This document shows positions 11,941 to 25,480 of a stretch of 64,000 nucleotides of DNA, one piece after another. The stretch is from Acanthochromis polyacanthus (Eukaryota; Chordata; Actinopteri; Pomacentridae). Made by a program: the position numbers and the translations under genes. Position 1 is the stretch's first letter. Each line of letters starts with the position of its first letter. The notes below the pieces were generated by a model, which saw nothing but the letters and a program-made list of their open reading frames with translations, did not search any database and was not told the DNA's origin. Location: the NCBI RefSeq assembly GCF_021347895.1, contig NC_067120.1, positions 26,645,361 to 26,709,360 on the forward strand, given 5' to 3'.

Positions 11941-14900
11941 GATAAATATGAAGGCCAATGATGTTTAAGGTGTTCTGGATTGAAGGAATTGCACGGACAG
12001 CATATTTTACCAAACTGTGCATTTCAGCTCTGGAACAGCATTTGAAGCGTATGGAAATCATTAAGGCTGCACGATTCTATACTTTATGTTTTCAAACAAA
12101 TTTCTTCTTCAAAATTGTTTGAGAAGTAAAACAAGTGATGTTTGAGTTGGTTTGGTTTGAAGTGATTCGATGGAAAGCATATTTGTAAAAACTGTGCATT
12201 TCAGCTCATGAACAACATTTTAAGAGCAGATAAATCATGAGGTCTGTATTAACATGAACATAATGTTGACACACAAATGTCATCTTCAGAATGATTTGAG
12301 AAGTGATTAATATGATGTTTAATGATGTTTAACGTGCAACGGCTTGAAGGAATTGCATGCATAACATATTTGACCAAATTGTGCATTTCAGCTCCGGACC
12401 AGCATTTTAATAGCAGAAAAATCATGACAGCTGTTTTGACATGAACATAATGTTGACATACAAATTTCTTCTCCAGAATGATTTGAGAAGTGATAAATAT
12501 GAAGGCCAATGATGTTTAACGTGGTTGGGCGTGAATGAACGACATGGACAGCATATTTGACCAAACTGTGCATTTCAGCTTAGGAAAAGCATTTTCCGGA
12601 GCAGAAAATTGATGACAGATGTATTAACATGAAAATAATGTTGACACACAAATTTCTTCTTCAGAATGATTCGAGAAGTGATAAATATGATGTTTAATGA
12701 TGTTTAACGTGCAACGGCTTGAAGGAATTGCATGCATAACATATTTGACCAAATTGTGTATTTCAGCTCCGGACCACCATTTTAATAGCAGAAAAATCAT
12801 GACAGCTGTTTTGACATGAACATAATGTTGACACACAAATTTCTTCTCCAGAATGATTTGAGAAGTGATAAATATGAAGGCCAATGATGTTTAACGTGGT
12901 TGGGCGTGAATGAATGACATGGACAGCATATTTGCACAAACTGTGCACTTCAGCTCTGGAACAGCATTTGAAGCGTATAGAAATCATTAAGGCTGCACGA
13001 TTCTACACTTTATGTTTTCAAACAAATTTCTTGTTCAACTGATTTGAGAAGTGATAAATATGAAGGCCAATGATGTTTAAGGTGTTCTATATTGAAGGAA
13101 TGGCACGGACAGCATATTTGACCAAACTGTGCATTTCAGCTCTGGAACAGCATTTGAAGCGTATGGAAATCATTAAGGCTGCACCATTCTACACTTTATG
13201 TTTTCAAACAAATTTCTTCTTCAAAATTATTTGAGAAGTAAAACAAGTGATGTTTGAGTTGGTTTGGTTTGAAGTGATTCGATGGAAAGCATATTTGTAA
13301 AAACTGTGCATTTCAGCTCATGAACAACATTTTAAGAGCAGATAAATCATGAGGTCTGTATTAACATGAACATAATGTTGACACACAAATGTCATCTTCA
13401 GAATGATTTGAGAAGTGATTAATATGATGTTTAATGATGTTTAACGTGCAACGGCTTGAAGGAATTGCATGCATAACATATTTGACCAAATTGTGCATTT
13501 CAGCTCCGGACCAGCATTTTAATAGCAGAAAAATCATGACAGCTGTTTTGACATGAACATAATGTTGACATACAAATTTCTTCTCCAGAATGATTTGAGA
13601 AGTGATAAATATGAAGGCCAATGATGTTTAACGTGGTTGGGCGTGAATGAACGACATGGACAGCATATTTGACCAAACTGTGCATTTCAGCTTAGGAAAA
13701 GCATTTTCAGAGCAGAAAATTGATGACAGATGTATTAACATGAAAATAATGTTGACACACAAATTTCTTCTTCAGAATGATTCGAGAAGTGATAAATATG
13801 ATGTTTAATGATGTTTAACGTGCAACGGCTTGAAGGAATTGCATGCATAACATATTTGACCAAATTGTGTATTTCAGCTCCGGACCACCATTTTAATAGC
13901 AGAAAAATCATGACAGCTGTTTTGACATGAACATAATGTTGACACACAAATTTCTTCTCCAGAATGATTTGAGAAGTGATAAATATGAAGGCCAATGATG
14001 TTTAACGTGGTTGGGCGTGAATGAATGACATGGACAGCATATTTGCACAAACTGTGCACTTCAGCTCTGGAACAGCATTTGAAGCGTATAGAAATCATTA
14101 AGGCTGCACGATTCTACACTTTATGTTTTCAAACAAATTTCTTGTTCAACTGATTTGAGAAGTGATAAATATGAAGGCCAATGATGTTTAAGGTGTTCTA
14201 TATTGAAGGAATGGCACGGACAGCATATTTGACCAAACTGTGCATTTCAGCTCTGGAACAGCATTTGAAGCGTATGGAAATCATTAAGGCTGCACCATTC
14301 TACACTTTATGTTTTCAAACAAATTTCTTCTTCAAAATTATTTGAGAAGTAAAACAAGTGATGTTTGAGTTGGTTTGGTTTGAAGTGATTCGATGGAAAG
14401 CATATTTGTCCAAACTGTGCATTTCAGCTCATGAACAGCATTTTAAGAGCAGATAAATCATGAGGTCTGTATTAACATGAACATAATGTTGACACACAAA
14501 TGTCATCTTCAGAATGATTTGAGAAGTGATTAATATGATGTTTAATGATGTTTAACGTGCAACGGCTTGAAGGAATTGCATGCATAACATATTTGACCAA
14601 ATTGTGCATTTCAGCTCCGGACCACCATTATAATAGCAGAAAAATCATGACAGCTGTTTTGACATGAACATAATGTTGACACACAAATTTCTTCTCCAGA
14701 ATGATTTGAGAAGTGATAAATATGAAGGCCAATGATGTTTAACGTGGTTGGGCGTGAATGAACGACATGGACAGCATATTTGACCAAACTGTGCATTTCA
14801 GCTTAGGAAAAGCATTTTCAGAGCAGAAAATTGATGACAGATGTATTAGCATGAAAATAATGTTGACACACAAATTTCTTCTTCAGAATGATTCGAGAAG

Positions 14901-15530
14901 TGATAAATATGATGTTTAGTGATGTTTAACGTGCAACGGCTTGAAGGAATTGCATGCATAACATATTTGACCAAATTGTGCATTTCAGCTCCGGACCACC
15001 ATTTTAATAGCAGAAAAATCATGACAGCTGTTTTGACATGAACATAATGTTGACACACAAATTTCTTCTCCAGAATGATTTGAGAAGTGATAAATATGAA
15101 GGCCAATGATGTTTAACGTGGTTGGGCGTGAATGAATGACATGGACAGCATATTTGCACAAACTGTGCACTTCAGCCCTGGAACAGCATTTGAAGCGTAT
15201 AGAAATCATTAAGGCTGCACGATTCTACACTTTATGTTTTCAAACAAATTTCTTGTTCAACTGATTTGAGAAGTGAAAATATGAAGGCCAATGATGTTTA
15301 AGGAGTTCTGGATTGAAGGAATGGCACGGACAGCATATTTGACCAAACTGTGCATTTCAGCTCTGGAACAGCATTTGAAGCGTATGGAAATCATTGAGGC
15401 TGCACGATTCTACACTTTATGTTTTCAAACAAATTTTTTCTTCAAACTGATTTGAGAAGTGATAAATATGAAGGCCAATGATGTCTAAGGTGTTCTGGAA
15501 TTGAAGGAATTGCACGGACAGCATATTTGA
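11940..15530 (+). repeat. Subfamily B island 2 (largest, 3.6 kb)
   Basis: A continuous run of B-type monomers, enlarged by local multiplication of a 6-monomer unit (annotated separately). The right edge is the monomer with GTCTAAGGTGTTCTGGAATTG near 15483, which then passes into A-type AGCATTTTGAGCACAGAC. Minus-strand frames of 61, 74 and 86 codons recur here every 1111 bp, purely because the DNA does. Confidence 0.88.
12120..15270 (+). repeat. 1111-bp higher-order repeat, 2 full copies plus a partial third
   Basis: Six B monomers form a unit present at about 12120-13230, 13231-14342 and 14343-15270. Equivalent points sit at 12388/13500/14611 and 12763/13874/14985, giving 1111 or 1112 bp. 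Copies differ by scattered single bases: TTTTCCGGAGCAG near 12592 against TTTTCAGAGCAG near 13705 (one extra base in copy 1), TTTGTAAAAACTG in copies 1 and 2 against TTTGTCCAAACTG near 14404 in copy 3, and CCATTATAATAG near 14624 in copy 3. High identity implies recent tandem duplication. Confidence 0.9.
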
Positions 15531-16940
15531 CCAAACTGTGCATTTCAGCTCAGGAACAGCATTTTGAGCACAGACAAATTATCAGGGCTGGATTAAGGTG
15601 AACTTCATGTTGACACACAAATAACTTCTTCAGAATGACTTAAAATGTGATAAATATGAAGGCAAATGGTGTTTGAGCTGACTTGTTTTCAAGGAATTGC
15701 ATGGACAGCATATTTGACCAAACTGTGCATTTCAGCTCAGGAACAGCATTTTGAGCACAGACAAATTATCAGGGCTGGATTAAAGTGAACGTCATGTTGA
15801 CACACAAATGACTTCTTCAGAATGACTTGAAATGTGATAAATATGAAGGCAAATGATGTTCAAGGTGTTCTGGTTTGACGGGATGCATTGACAGTGTATT
15901 TTACCAAACTGTGCATTTCAGCTCAGGAACAGCATTTTTTAGTACAGACAAATTATCAGGGCTGTATTAACGTGAAGTTCATGTTGACACACAAATTACT
16001 TCTTCAGAATGACTTGAAATGCGATAAATATGAAGGCAAATGATGTTAAAGGTGTTCTGGTTTGAAGGAATTGCATATTTCAGCAAACTGTGCATTTAAG
16101 ACCAGGACCAGCATTTGAAGCTGAGAAAAATCATCAGGGTTGCATTAACGTGAAGTTCATGTTGACACACAACGATTTTCTTCAGATTGACTTGAAATGT
16201 GATAAATATGAAGATGTTTAAGGTGTTCTGGTTTATAAAGGAATGCATGGAGAATACATTTGACCAAACTGAGAATTTCAGCTCAGGAACAGCATTTGAA
16301 GCTGAGAAAACTCATCAGGGCTGTATAAACATGAAGTTCATGTTGACACACAACTTTCTTCTTCAGAAAGATTCGAAATGCGATAAATATGAAGACAAAT
16401 GATGTCAAAAGTGTTTTTGTTTGAAGGAATTGCATGGACAGCATATTTGACCAAACTGTGCATATGAGCTCAGGAACAGCATTTGAAGCTCAGAAAAGTC
16501 ATCAGGGCTGCAATCACGTGAAGTACATGTTGACAAAATATTTTTTTCTTCAGAATGACTTGAAATGCGAGAAATATGAAGTCAAATGATGTTCAAGGTG
16601 TTCTGGTTTGAAGGGATGCATTTACAGTGCATTTGACCAAACTGTGCTTTTCAGCTCAGGAACAGCATTTTAAGCACAGCCAAATTATCAGGGCTGGATT
16701 AACGTGAACTTCATGTTGACACACAAATTACTTCTTCAGAATGACTTGAAATGTGATAAATATGAAAGCAAATGGTGTTTGAGCTGACTTGGTTTGAAGG
16801 AATTGCATGGACAGCATATTTGACCAAAGTTTGCATTTCAGCCCAGGAACAGCATTTTGAGCACAGACAAATCATCAGGGATGGATTAATGTGAACTTCA
16901 TGTTGACACACAAATTACTTCTTCAGAATGACTTGAAATG
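15531..16940 (+). repeat. Subfamily A block between B islands 2 and 3
   Basis: About 7.5 A-type monomers of the first 2219-bp unit. The stretch includes the poly-T monomer GACAAAATATTTTTTTCTTC near 16533 and the E-box-bearing CTGCAATCACGTGAAG near 16508. Nothing non-satellite is present. Confidence 0.85.
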
Positions 16941-17745
16941 TGATAAATATGAAGGCCAATGATGTTTAAGGTGTTCTGGATTGAAGGAATTACACGGACA
17001 GCATATTTTACCAAACTGTGCATTTCAGCTCTGGAACAGCATTTGAAGCGTATGGAAATCATTAAGGCTGCACGATTCTATACTTTATGTTTTCAAACAA
17101 ATTTCTTCTTCAAAATTGTTTCAGAAGTAAAACAAGTGATGTTTGAGTTGGTTTGGTTTGAAGTGATTCGATGGAAAGCATATTTGTCCAAACTGTGCAT
17201 TTCAGCTCATGAACAACATTTTAAGAGCAGATAAATCATGAGGTCTGTATTAACATGAACATAATGTTGACACACAAATGTCATCTTCAGAATGCTTTGA
17301 GAAGTGATAAATATGATGTGTAATGATGTTTAACGTGCAACGGCTTGAAGGAATTGCATGCATAACATATTTGACCAAATTGTGCATTTCAGCTCCGGAC
17401 CACCATTTTAATAGCAGAAAAATCATGACAGCTGTTTTGACATGAACATAATGTTGACACACAAATTTCTTCTCCAGAATGATTTGAGAAGTGATAAATA
17501 TGAAGGCCAATGATGTTTAACGTGGTTGGGCGTGAATGAATGACATGGACAGCATATTTGCACAAACTGTGCATTTCAGCTCTGGAACAGCATTTGAAGC
17601 GTATGGAAATCATTGAGGCTGCACGATTCTACACTTTATGTTTTCAAACAAATTTTTTCTTCAAACTGATTTGAGAAGTGATAAATATGAAGGCCAATGA
17701 TGTCTAAGGTGTTCTGGAATTGAAGGAATTGCACGGACAGCATAT
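16941..17745 (+). repeat. Subfamily B island 3 with hybrid monomer
   Basis: A short B island of about four monomers. Near 17560-17570 a monomer begins in the GTTGGGCGTGAATGAATG form with TTTGCACAAACTGTGC, as others do. It then continues with ATTTCAGCTCTGG and GTATGGAAATCATTGAGG instead of the ACTTCAGCTCTGG and GTATAGAAATCATTAAGG seen in the equivalent monomer at 19800. The island is one monomer shorter than island 4. Confidence 0.85.
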
Positions 17746-19160
17746 TTGACCAAACTGTGCATTTCAGCTCAGGAACAGCATTTTGAGCACAGACAAATTA
17801 TCAGGGCTGGATTAAGGTGAACTTCATGTTGACACACAAATAACTTCTTCAGAATGACTTAAAATGTGATAAATATGAAGGCAAATGGTGTTTGAGCTGA
17901 CTTGTTTTCAAGGAATTGCATGGACAGCATATTTGACCAAACTGTGCATTTCAGCTCAGGAACAGCATTTTGAGCACAGACAAATTATCAGGGCTGGATT
18001 AAAGTGAACGTCATGTTGACACACAAATGACTTCTTCAGAATGACTTGAAATGTGATAAATATGAAGGCAAATGATGTTCAAGGTGTTCTGGTTTGACGG
18101 GATGCATTGACAGTGTATTTTACCAAACTGTGCATTTCAGCTCAGGAACAGCATTTTTTAGTACAGACAAATTATCAGGGCTGTATTAACGTGAAGTTCA
18201 TGTTGACACACAAATTACTTCTTCAGAATGACTTGAAATGCGATAAATATGAAGGCAAATGATGTTAAAGGTGTTCTGGTTTGAAGGAATTGCATATTTC
18301 AGCAAACTGTGCATTTAAGACCAGGACCAGCATTTGAAGCTGAGAAAAATCATCAGGGTTGCATTAACGTGAAGTTCATGTTGACACACAACGATTTTCT
18401 TCAGATTGACTTGAAATGTGATAAATATGAAGATGTTTAAGGTGTTCTGGTTTATAAAGGAATGCATGGAGAATACATTTGACCAAACTGAGAATTTCAG
18501 CTCAGGAACAGCATTTGAAGCTGAGAAAACTCATCAGGGCTGTATAAACATGAAGTTCATGTTGACACACAACTTTCTTCTTCAGAAAGATTCGAAATGC
18601 GATAAATATGAAGACAAATGATGTCAAAAGTGTTTTTGTTTGAAGGAATTGCATGGACAGCATATTTGACCAAACTGTGCATATGAGCTCAGGAACAGCA
18701 TTTGAAGCTCAGAAAAGTCATCAGGGCTGCAATCACGTGAAGTACATGTTGACAAAATATTTTTTTCTTCAGAATGACTTGAAATGCGAGAAATATGAAG
18801 TCAAATGATGTTCAAGGTGTTCTGGTTTGAAGGGATGCATTTACAGTGCATTTGACCAAACTGTGCTTTTCAGCTCAGGAACAGCATTTTAAGCACAGCC
18901 AAATTATCAGGGCTGGATTAACGTGAACTTCATGTTGACACACAAATTACTTCTTCAGAATGACTTGAAATGTGATAAATATGAAAGCAAATGGTGTTTG
19001 AGCTGACTTGGTTTGAAGGAATTGCATGGACAGCATATTTGACCAAAGTTTGCATTTCAGCCCAGGAACAGCATTTTGAGCACAGACAAATCATCAGGGA
19101 TGGATTAATGTGAACTTCATGTTGACACACAAATTACTTCTTCAGAATGACTTGAAATGT
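17746..19160 (+). repeat. Subfamily A block between B islands 3 and 4
   Basis: The A part of the second 2219-bp unit, matching 15531-16941 at 2219 bp and 34131-35545 at 16385 bp. No unique sequence was seen. Confidence 0.85.
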
Positions 19161-20150
19161 GATAAATATGAAGGCCAATGATGTTTAAGGTGTTCTGGAT
19201 TGAAGGAATTACACGGACAGCATATTTTACCAAACTGTGCATTTCAGCTCTGGAACAGCATTTGAAGCGTATGGAAATCATTAAGGCTGCACGATTCTAT
19301 ACTTTATGTTTTCAAACAAATTTCTTCTTCAAAATTGTTTCAGAAGTAAAACAAGTGATGTTTGAGTTGGTTTGGTTTGAAGTGATTCGATGGAAAGCAT
19401 ATTTGTCCAAACTGTGCATTTCAGCTCATGAACAACATTTTAAGAGCAGATAAATCATGAGGTCTGTATTAACATGAACATAATGTTGACACACAAATGT
19501 CATCTTCAGAATGCTTTGAGAAGTGATAAATATGATGTGTAATGATGTTTAACGTGCAACGGCTTGAAGGAATTGCATGCATAACATATTTGACCAAATT
19601 GTGCATTTCAGCTCCGGACCACCATTTTAATAGCAGAAAAATCATGACAGCTGTTTTGACATGAACATAATGTTGACACACAAATTTCTTCTCCAGAATG
19701 ATTTGAGAAGTGATAAATATGAAGGCCAATGATGTTTAACGTGGTTGGGCGTGAATGAATGACATGGACAGCATATTTGCACAAACTGTGCACTTCAGCT
19801 CTGGAACAGCATTTGAAGCGTATAGAAATCATTAAGGCTGCACGATTCTACACTTTATGTTTTCAAACAAATTTCTTGTTCAACTGATTTGAGAAGTGAT
19901 AAATATGAAGGCCAATGATGTTTAAGGAGTTCTGGATTGAAGGAATGGCACGGACAGCATATTTGACCAAACTGTGCATTTCAGCTCTGGAACAGCATTT
20001 GAAGCGTATGGAAATCATTAAGGCTGCACGATTCTACACTTTATGTTTTCAAACAAATTTTTTCTTCAAACTGATTTGAGAAGTGATAAATATGAAGGCC
20101 AATGATGTTTAAGGTGTTCTGGAATTGAAGGAATTGCACGGACAGCATAT
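19161..20150 (+). repeat. Subfamily B island 4
   Basis: About five B monomers in the fuller arrangement, including the ACTTCAGCTCTGG / TTCTTGTTCAACTG monomer near 19795-19880 and the GTTTAAGGAGTTCTGG monomer near 19920. It matches island 5 (35546-36530) at 16385 bp and island 7 (61716-62705) at 42557 bp. Confidence 0.85.
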
Positions 20151-23100
20151 TTGACCAAACTGTGCATTTCAGCTCAGGAACAGCATTTTGAGCACAGACA
20201 AATTATCAGGGCTGGATTAAGGTGAACTTCATGTTGACACACAAATAACTTCTTCAGAATGACTTGAAATGTGATAAATATGAAGGCAAATGGTGTTTGA
20301 GCTGACTTGGTTTGAAGGAATTGCATGGACAGCATATTTGACCAAACTGTGCATTTCAGCTCAGGAACAGCATTTTGAGCACAGACAAATTATCAGGGCT
20401 GGATTAACGTGAACGTCATGTTGACACACAAATGACTTCTTCAGAATGACTTGAAATGTGATAAATATGAAGGCAAATGATGTTCAAGGTGTTCTGGTTT
20501 GACGGGATGCATTGACAGTGTATTTTACCAAACTGTGCATTTCAGCTCAGGAACAGCATTTTTTAGTACAGACAAATTATCAGGGCTGTATTAACGTGAA
20601 GTTCATGTTGACACACAAATTACTTCTTCAGAATGACTTGAAATGCGATAAATATGAAGGCAAATGATGTTAAAGGTGTTCTGGTTTGAAGGAATTGCAT
20701 ATTTCAGCAATCTGTGCATTTAAGACCAGGACCAGCATTTGAAGCTGAGAAAAATCATCAGGGTTGCATTAACGTGAAGTTCATGTTGACACACAACGAT
20801 TTTCTTCAGATTGACTTGAAATGTGATAAATATGAAGATGTTTAAGGTGTTCTGGTTTATAAAGGAATGCATGGAGAATACCTTTGACCAAACTGAGAAT
20901 TTAAGCTCAGGAACAGCATTTGAAGCTGAGAAAACTCATCAGGGCTGTATAAACATGAAGTTCATGTTGACACACAAATTACTTCTTCAGAATGACTTGA
21001 AATGTGATAAATATGAAGGCAAATGGTGTTTGAGCTGACTTTGTTTGAAGGAATTGCATGGACAGCATATTTGACCAAACTGTGCATTTCAGCTCAGGAA
21101 CAGCATTTTGAGCACAGACAAATTATCAGGGCTGGATTAACGTGAAGTTCATGTTGACACACAAATTACTTCTTCAGAATGACTTGATAGTTTTAAAATA
21201 TGAATGCAAATGATGTTTGAGCTGACTTGGTTAGAAGGAATTGCATGGACAGCAAATTAGACCAAACTGTGCATTTCAGCTCAGGAACAGCATTTTGAGC
21301 ACAGACAAATTATCAGGGCTGGATTAACGTGAAGTTCATGTTGACACACAAATTACTTCTTCAGAATGACTTGAAATGCGAAAAATATGAAGGCAAATGA
21401 TGTTAAAAGTGTTTTTGTTTGAAGTAATTGCATGGACAGCATATTTGACCAAACTGTGCATATGAGCTCAGGAACAGCATTTGAAGCTCGGAACACTCAT
21501 CAGGGCTGCTTTAAAGTGAAGTTCATGTTGATAAAATATTTTTTTCTTCAGAATGACTTGAAATGCGAGAAATATGAAGTCAAATGATGCTCAAGGTGTT
21601 CTGGATTGAAGGGATGCATTTACAGTGTATTTGACCAAACTGTGCATTTCAGCTCACGAACAGCATTTTAACTACAGACAAAGTATCAGGGGTGTATTAA
21701 CCTGAAGTTCATGTTGACACACAAATTACTTCTTCAGAATGACTTGATAGTTTTAAAATATGAATGCAAATGATGTTTGAGCTTACTTGGTTCGAAGGAA
21801 TTGCATGGACAGCATATTAGACCAAACTGTGCATTTCAGCTCAGGAACAGCATTTTTAGCACAGACAAATTATCAGGGCTGGATTAACGTGAACTTCATG
21901 TTCACACACAAATGACTTCTTCAGAATGACTTGAAATGTGATAAATATGAAGGCAAATGATGTTTCAGCTGACTTGGTTTGAAGAAATTGCATGGACAGC
22001 ATATTTGACCAAAGTTTGCATTTCAGCTCAGGAACAGCATTTTGAGCACAGACAATTTATCAGGTGTGTATTAACGTGAAGTTCATGTTGACACACAAAT
22101 TACTTCTTCAGAATGACGTGAAATGCGATAAATATGAAGGCAAATGATGTTCAAGGTGTTCTGGTTTGAAGGAATTGCATATTTCAGCAAACTGTGCATT
22201 TAAGCCCATGACCAGCATTTGAAGCTGAGAAAAATCATCAGGGCTGTATAAACGTGAAGTTCATGTTGACAAAATATTTTTTTCTTCAGAATGACTTGAA
22301 ATGCGAGAAATACGAAGTCAAATGATGTTCAAGGTGTTCTGGTTTGAAGGGTTACATTTACAGTGTATTTGACCAAACTGTGCATTTCCGCTCAGGAACA
22401 ACATTTTAAGGACAGACAAATTATCAGGGCTGTATTAACGTGAAGTTCATGTTGACACACAAATTACTTCTTCAGAATGACTTGAAATGAAATAAATATG
22501 AAGGCAAATGATGTTTAAGGTGTTCTGGTTTGAAGGAATTGCATATTTCAGCAAACTGTGCATTTAAGACCAGGACCAGCATTTGAAGCTGAGAAAAATC
22601 ATCAGGACTGCATTAACGTGAAGTTCATGTTGACACACAACGATTTTCTTCAGATTGACTTGAAATGTGATAAATATGAAGATGTTAAAGGTGTTCTGGT
22701 TTATAAAGGAATGCATGGAGAATACATTTGACCAAACTGAGAATTTCAGCTCAGGAACAGCATTTGAAGCTGAGAAAAATCATCAGGACTGCTTTAACGT
22801 GAAGTTCATGTTGACACACAAATTACTTCTTCAGAATGACTTGAAATGCGAGAAATATGAAGTCAAATGATGCTCAAGGTGTTCTGGATTGAAGGGATGC
22901 ATTTACAGTGTATTTGACCAAACTGTGCATTTCAGCTCACGAACAGCATTTTAACCACAGACAAAGTATCAGGGCTGTATTAACGTGAAGTTCATGTTGA
23001 CACACAAATTACTTCTTCAGAATGACTTGAAATGCGATAAATATGAAGGCAAATGATGTTAAAAGTGTTTTTGTTTGAAGTAATTGCATGAACAACATAT

Positions 23101-25480
23101 TTGACCAAACTGTGCATATGAGCTCAGGAACAGCATTTGAAGCTGAGAAAAATCATCAGGCTGCAATCACGTGAAGTTCATGTTGACACACAAATTACTT
23201 CTTCAGAATGACTTGAGAGTTTTAAAATATGAAGGCAAATGATGTTTGAGCTGACTTGGTTTGAAGGAATTGCATGGACAGCATATTTGACCAAACTGTG
23301 CATTTCAGGTCAGGAACAACATTTTAAGGACAGACAAATTATCAGGGCTGTATTAACGTGAAGTTCATGTTGACACACAAATTACTTCTTCAGAATGACT
23401 TGAAATGCGAGAAATATGAAGTCAAATGATGCTCAAGGTGTTCTGGATTGAAGGGATGCATTTACAGTGTATTTGACCAAACTGTGCATTTCAGCTCACG
23501 AACAGCATTTTAACCACAGACAAAGTATCAGGGCTGGATTAACGTGAACTTTATGTTGACACACAAATGACTTCTTCAGAATGACTTGAAATGTGATAAA
23601 TATGAAGGCAAATGATGTTTTAGCTGACTTGGTTTGAAGAAATTGCATGGACAGCATATTTGACCAAAGTTTGCATTTCAGCTCAGGAACAGCAGTTTGA
23701 GCACAGACAATTTATCAGGTGTGTATTAACGTGAAGTTCATGTTGTCACACAAATTACTTCTTCAGAATGACTTGAAATGCGATAAATATGAAGGCAAAT
23801 GATGTTCAAGGTGTTCTGGTTTGAAGGAATTGCATATTTCAGCAAACTGTGCATTTAAGCCCAGGACCAGCATTTGAAGCTGAGAAAAATCATCAGTGTT
23901 GCATTAACGTGAAGTTCATGTTGACACACAACGATTTTCTTCAGATTGACTTGAAATGTGATAAATATGAAGATGTTTAAGGTGTTCTGGTTTATAAAGG
24001 AATGCATGGAGAATACATTTGACCAAACTGAATATTTCAGCTCAGGAACATCATTTGAAGCTGAGACAATTTATCAGGGCTGTATTAACGTGAAGTTCAT
24101 GTTGACACACAAATTACTTCTTCAGAATGACTTGAAATGCGATAAATATGAAGGCAAATGATGTTAACATTGATTTTGTTTGAAGGAATCGCATGGACAG
24201 CATATTTGACCAAACTGTGCATATGAGCTCAGGAACAGCATTTGAAGCTGAGAAAAATCATCAGGGCTGCTTTAAAGTGAAGTTCATGTTGACAAAATAT
24301 TTTTTTCTTCAGAATGACTTGAAATGCGATAAATATGAAGTCAAATGATGCTCAAGGTGTTCTGGATTAAAGGGATGCATTTACAGTGTATTTGACCAAA
24401 CTGTGCATATGAGCTCAGGAACAGCATTTGAAGCTGAGAAAAATCATCAGGCTGCAATCACGTGAAGTTCATGTTGACACACAAATTACTTCTTCAAAAT
24501 GACTTCAAATGCGATAAATATGAAGGCAAATGATGTTCAAGGTGTTCTGGTTTGACGGGATGCATTTACAGTGTATTTGACCAAACTGTGCATTTCAGCT
24601 CAGGAACAGCATTTTAAGTACAGACAAATTATCAGGGCTGTATTAACGTGAAGTTCATGTTGACACACAAATTACCTCTTCAGAATGACTTGCAATGTGA
24701 TAAATATGAAGGCAAATGATGTTAACAGTGATTTTGTTTGAAGGAATCGCATGGACAGCATATTTGACCAAACTGTGCATATGAGCTCAGGAACAGCATT
24801 TGAAGCTGAGAAAAATCATGAGGGCTGCTTTAACGTGACGTTCATGTTGACACATTAATTACTTTTTCAGAATGACTTGATAGTTTTAAAATATAAAGGC
24901 AAATGATGTTTGAGTTGACTTGGTTTGAAGTAATTGCATGGACAGCATATTTGACCAAACGGTGCATATGAGCTCAGTAACAGCATTTGAAGCTGAGAAA
25001 AATCATCAGGACTGCAATCACGTGAAGTTCATGTTGACACACAAATTACTTCTTCAAAATGACTTCAAATGCGATAAATATGAAGGCAAATGAAATTACT
25101 TCTTCAAAATGACTTCAAATGCGATAAATATGAAGGCAAATGATGTTCAAGGTGTTCTGGTTTGATGGGATGCATTGACAGCATATTTGACCAAACTGTG
25201 CATTTCAGCTCAGGAACAGCATTTTGAGCACAGACAAATTATCAGGGCTGGATTAACGTGAACTTCATGTTGACACACAAATTACTTTTTCAGAATGACT
25301 TGATATTTTTAAAATATAAAGGCAAATGATGTTTGAGTTGACTTGGTTTGAAGTAATTGCATGGACAGCATATTTGACCAAACGGTGCATATGAGCTCAG
25401 TAACAGCATTTGAAGCTGAGAAAAATCATCAGGCTGCAATCACGTGAAGTTCATGTTGACACACAAATTACTTCTTCAGA
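20151..25480 (+). repeat. Subfamily A block, first part
   Basis: About 29 A-type monomers. Up to about 22860 the block matches 36.5-39.2 kb at 16385 bp, apart from compensating two-monomer differences near 21016-21500. From 22860 to 25480 the order is different from the corresponding part of the next superunit. Variants include GATAGTTTTAAAATATGAATG monomers (for example 21187), ACACAACGATTTTCTTCAG monomers and the first 50-bp partial duplication near 25043. No gene is supported. Confidence 0.85.
25043..25142 (+). repeat. 50-bp intra-monomer tandem duplication, copy 1
   Basis: Fifty bases beginning AAATTACTTCTTCAAAATGA and ending AAGGCAAATG occur twice back to back (25043-25092 and 25093-25142), giving one monomer about 50 bp longer than normal. 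The two halves are identical by eye. Confidence 0.92.

Larger units (their letters stand above)
15350..19787 (+). repeat. 2219-bp higher-order repeat, two tandem copies (12 monomers each)
   Basis: Copies are about 15350-17568 and 17569-19787, each holding an A block and a B block. Corresponding points lie 2219 bp apart: 16199/18418, 16711/18930, 16959/19178 and 17250/19469. Shared private variants include GACTTAAAATGTG near 15636 and 17855, and CACAGCCAAATTATC near 16675 and 18894. Further right the same order continues with 13 monomers (18418 to 20823 is 2405 bp), so the 12-monomer form lacks one B monomer. Confidence 0.92.

Noticed and set aside
12249..12509. An 86-codon minus-strand frame recurring at 9658, 12624, 13361, 13735, 14846, 17250, 19469, 35854, 59248, 59622 and 62026.
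   Set aside because: It tracks the B subfamily unit and overlaps a second frame on the same strand in every copy. Two overlapping frames cannot both be conserved coding sequence, and neither shows a known motif.
16199..16402. A 67-codon plus-strand frame repeated almost unchanged at 11198, 18418, 33322, 34803, 60975 and other places, looking like a small gene family.
   Set aside because: It sits at a fixed phase of the satellite unit, opens in mid-monomer without start context, has no domain or signal sequence, and ends where monomer length shifts the frame. Conservation reflects DNA homogenisation, and synonymous positions are no freer than others by eye.
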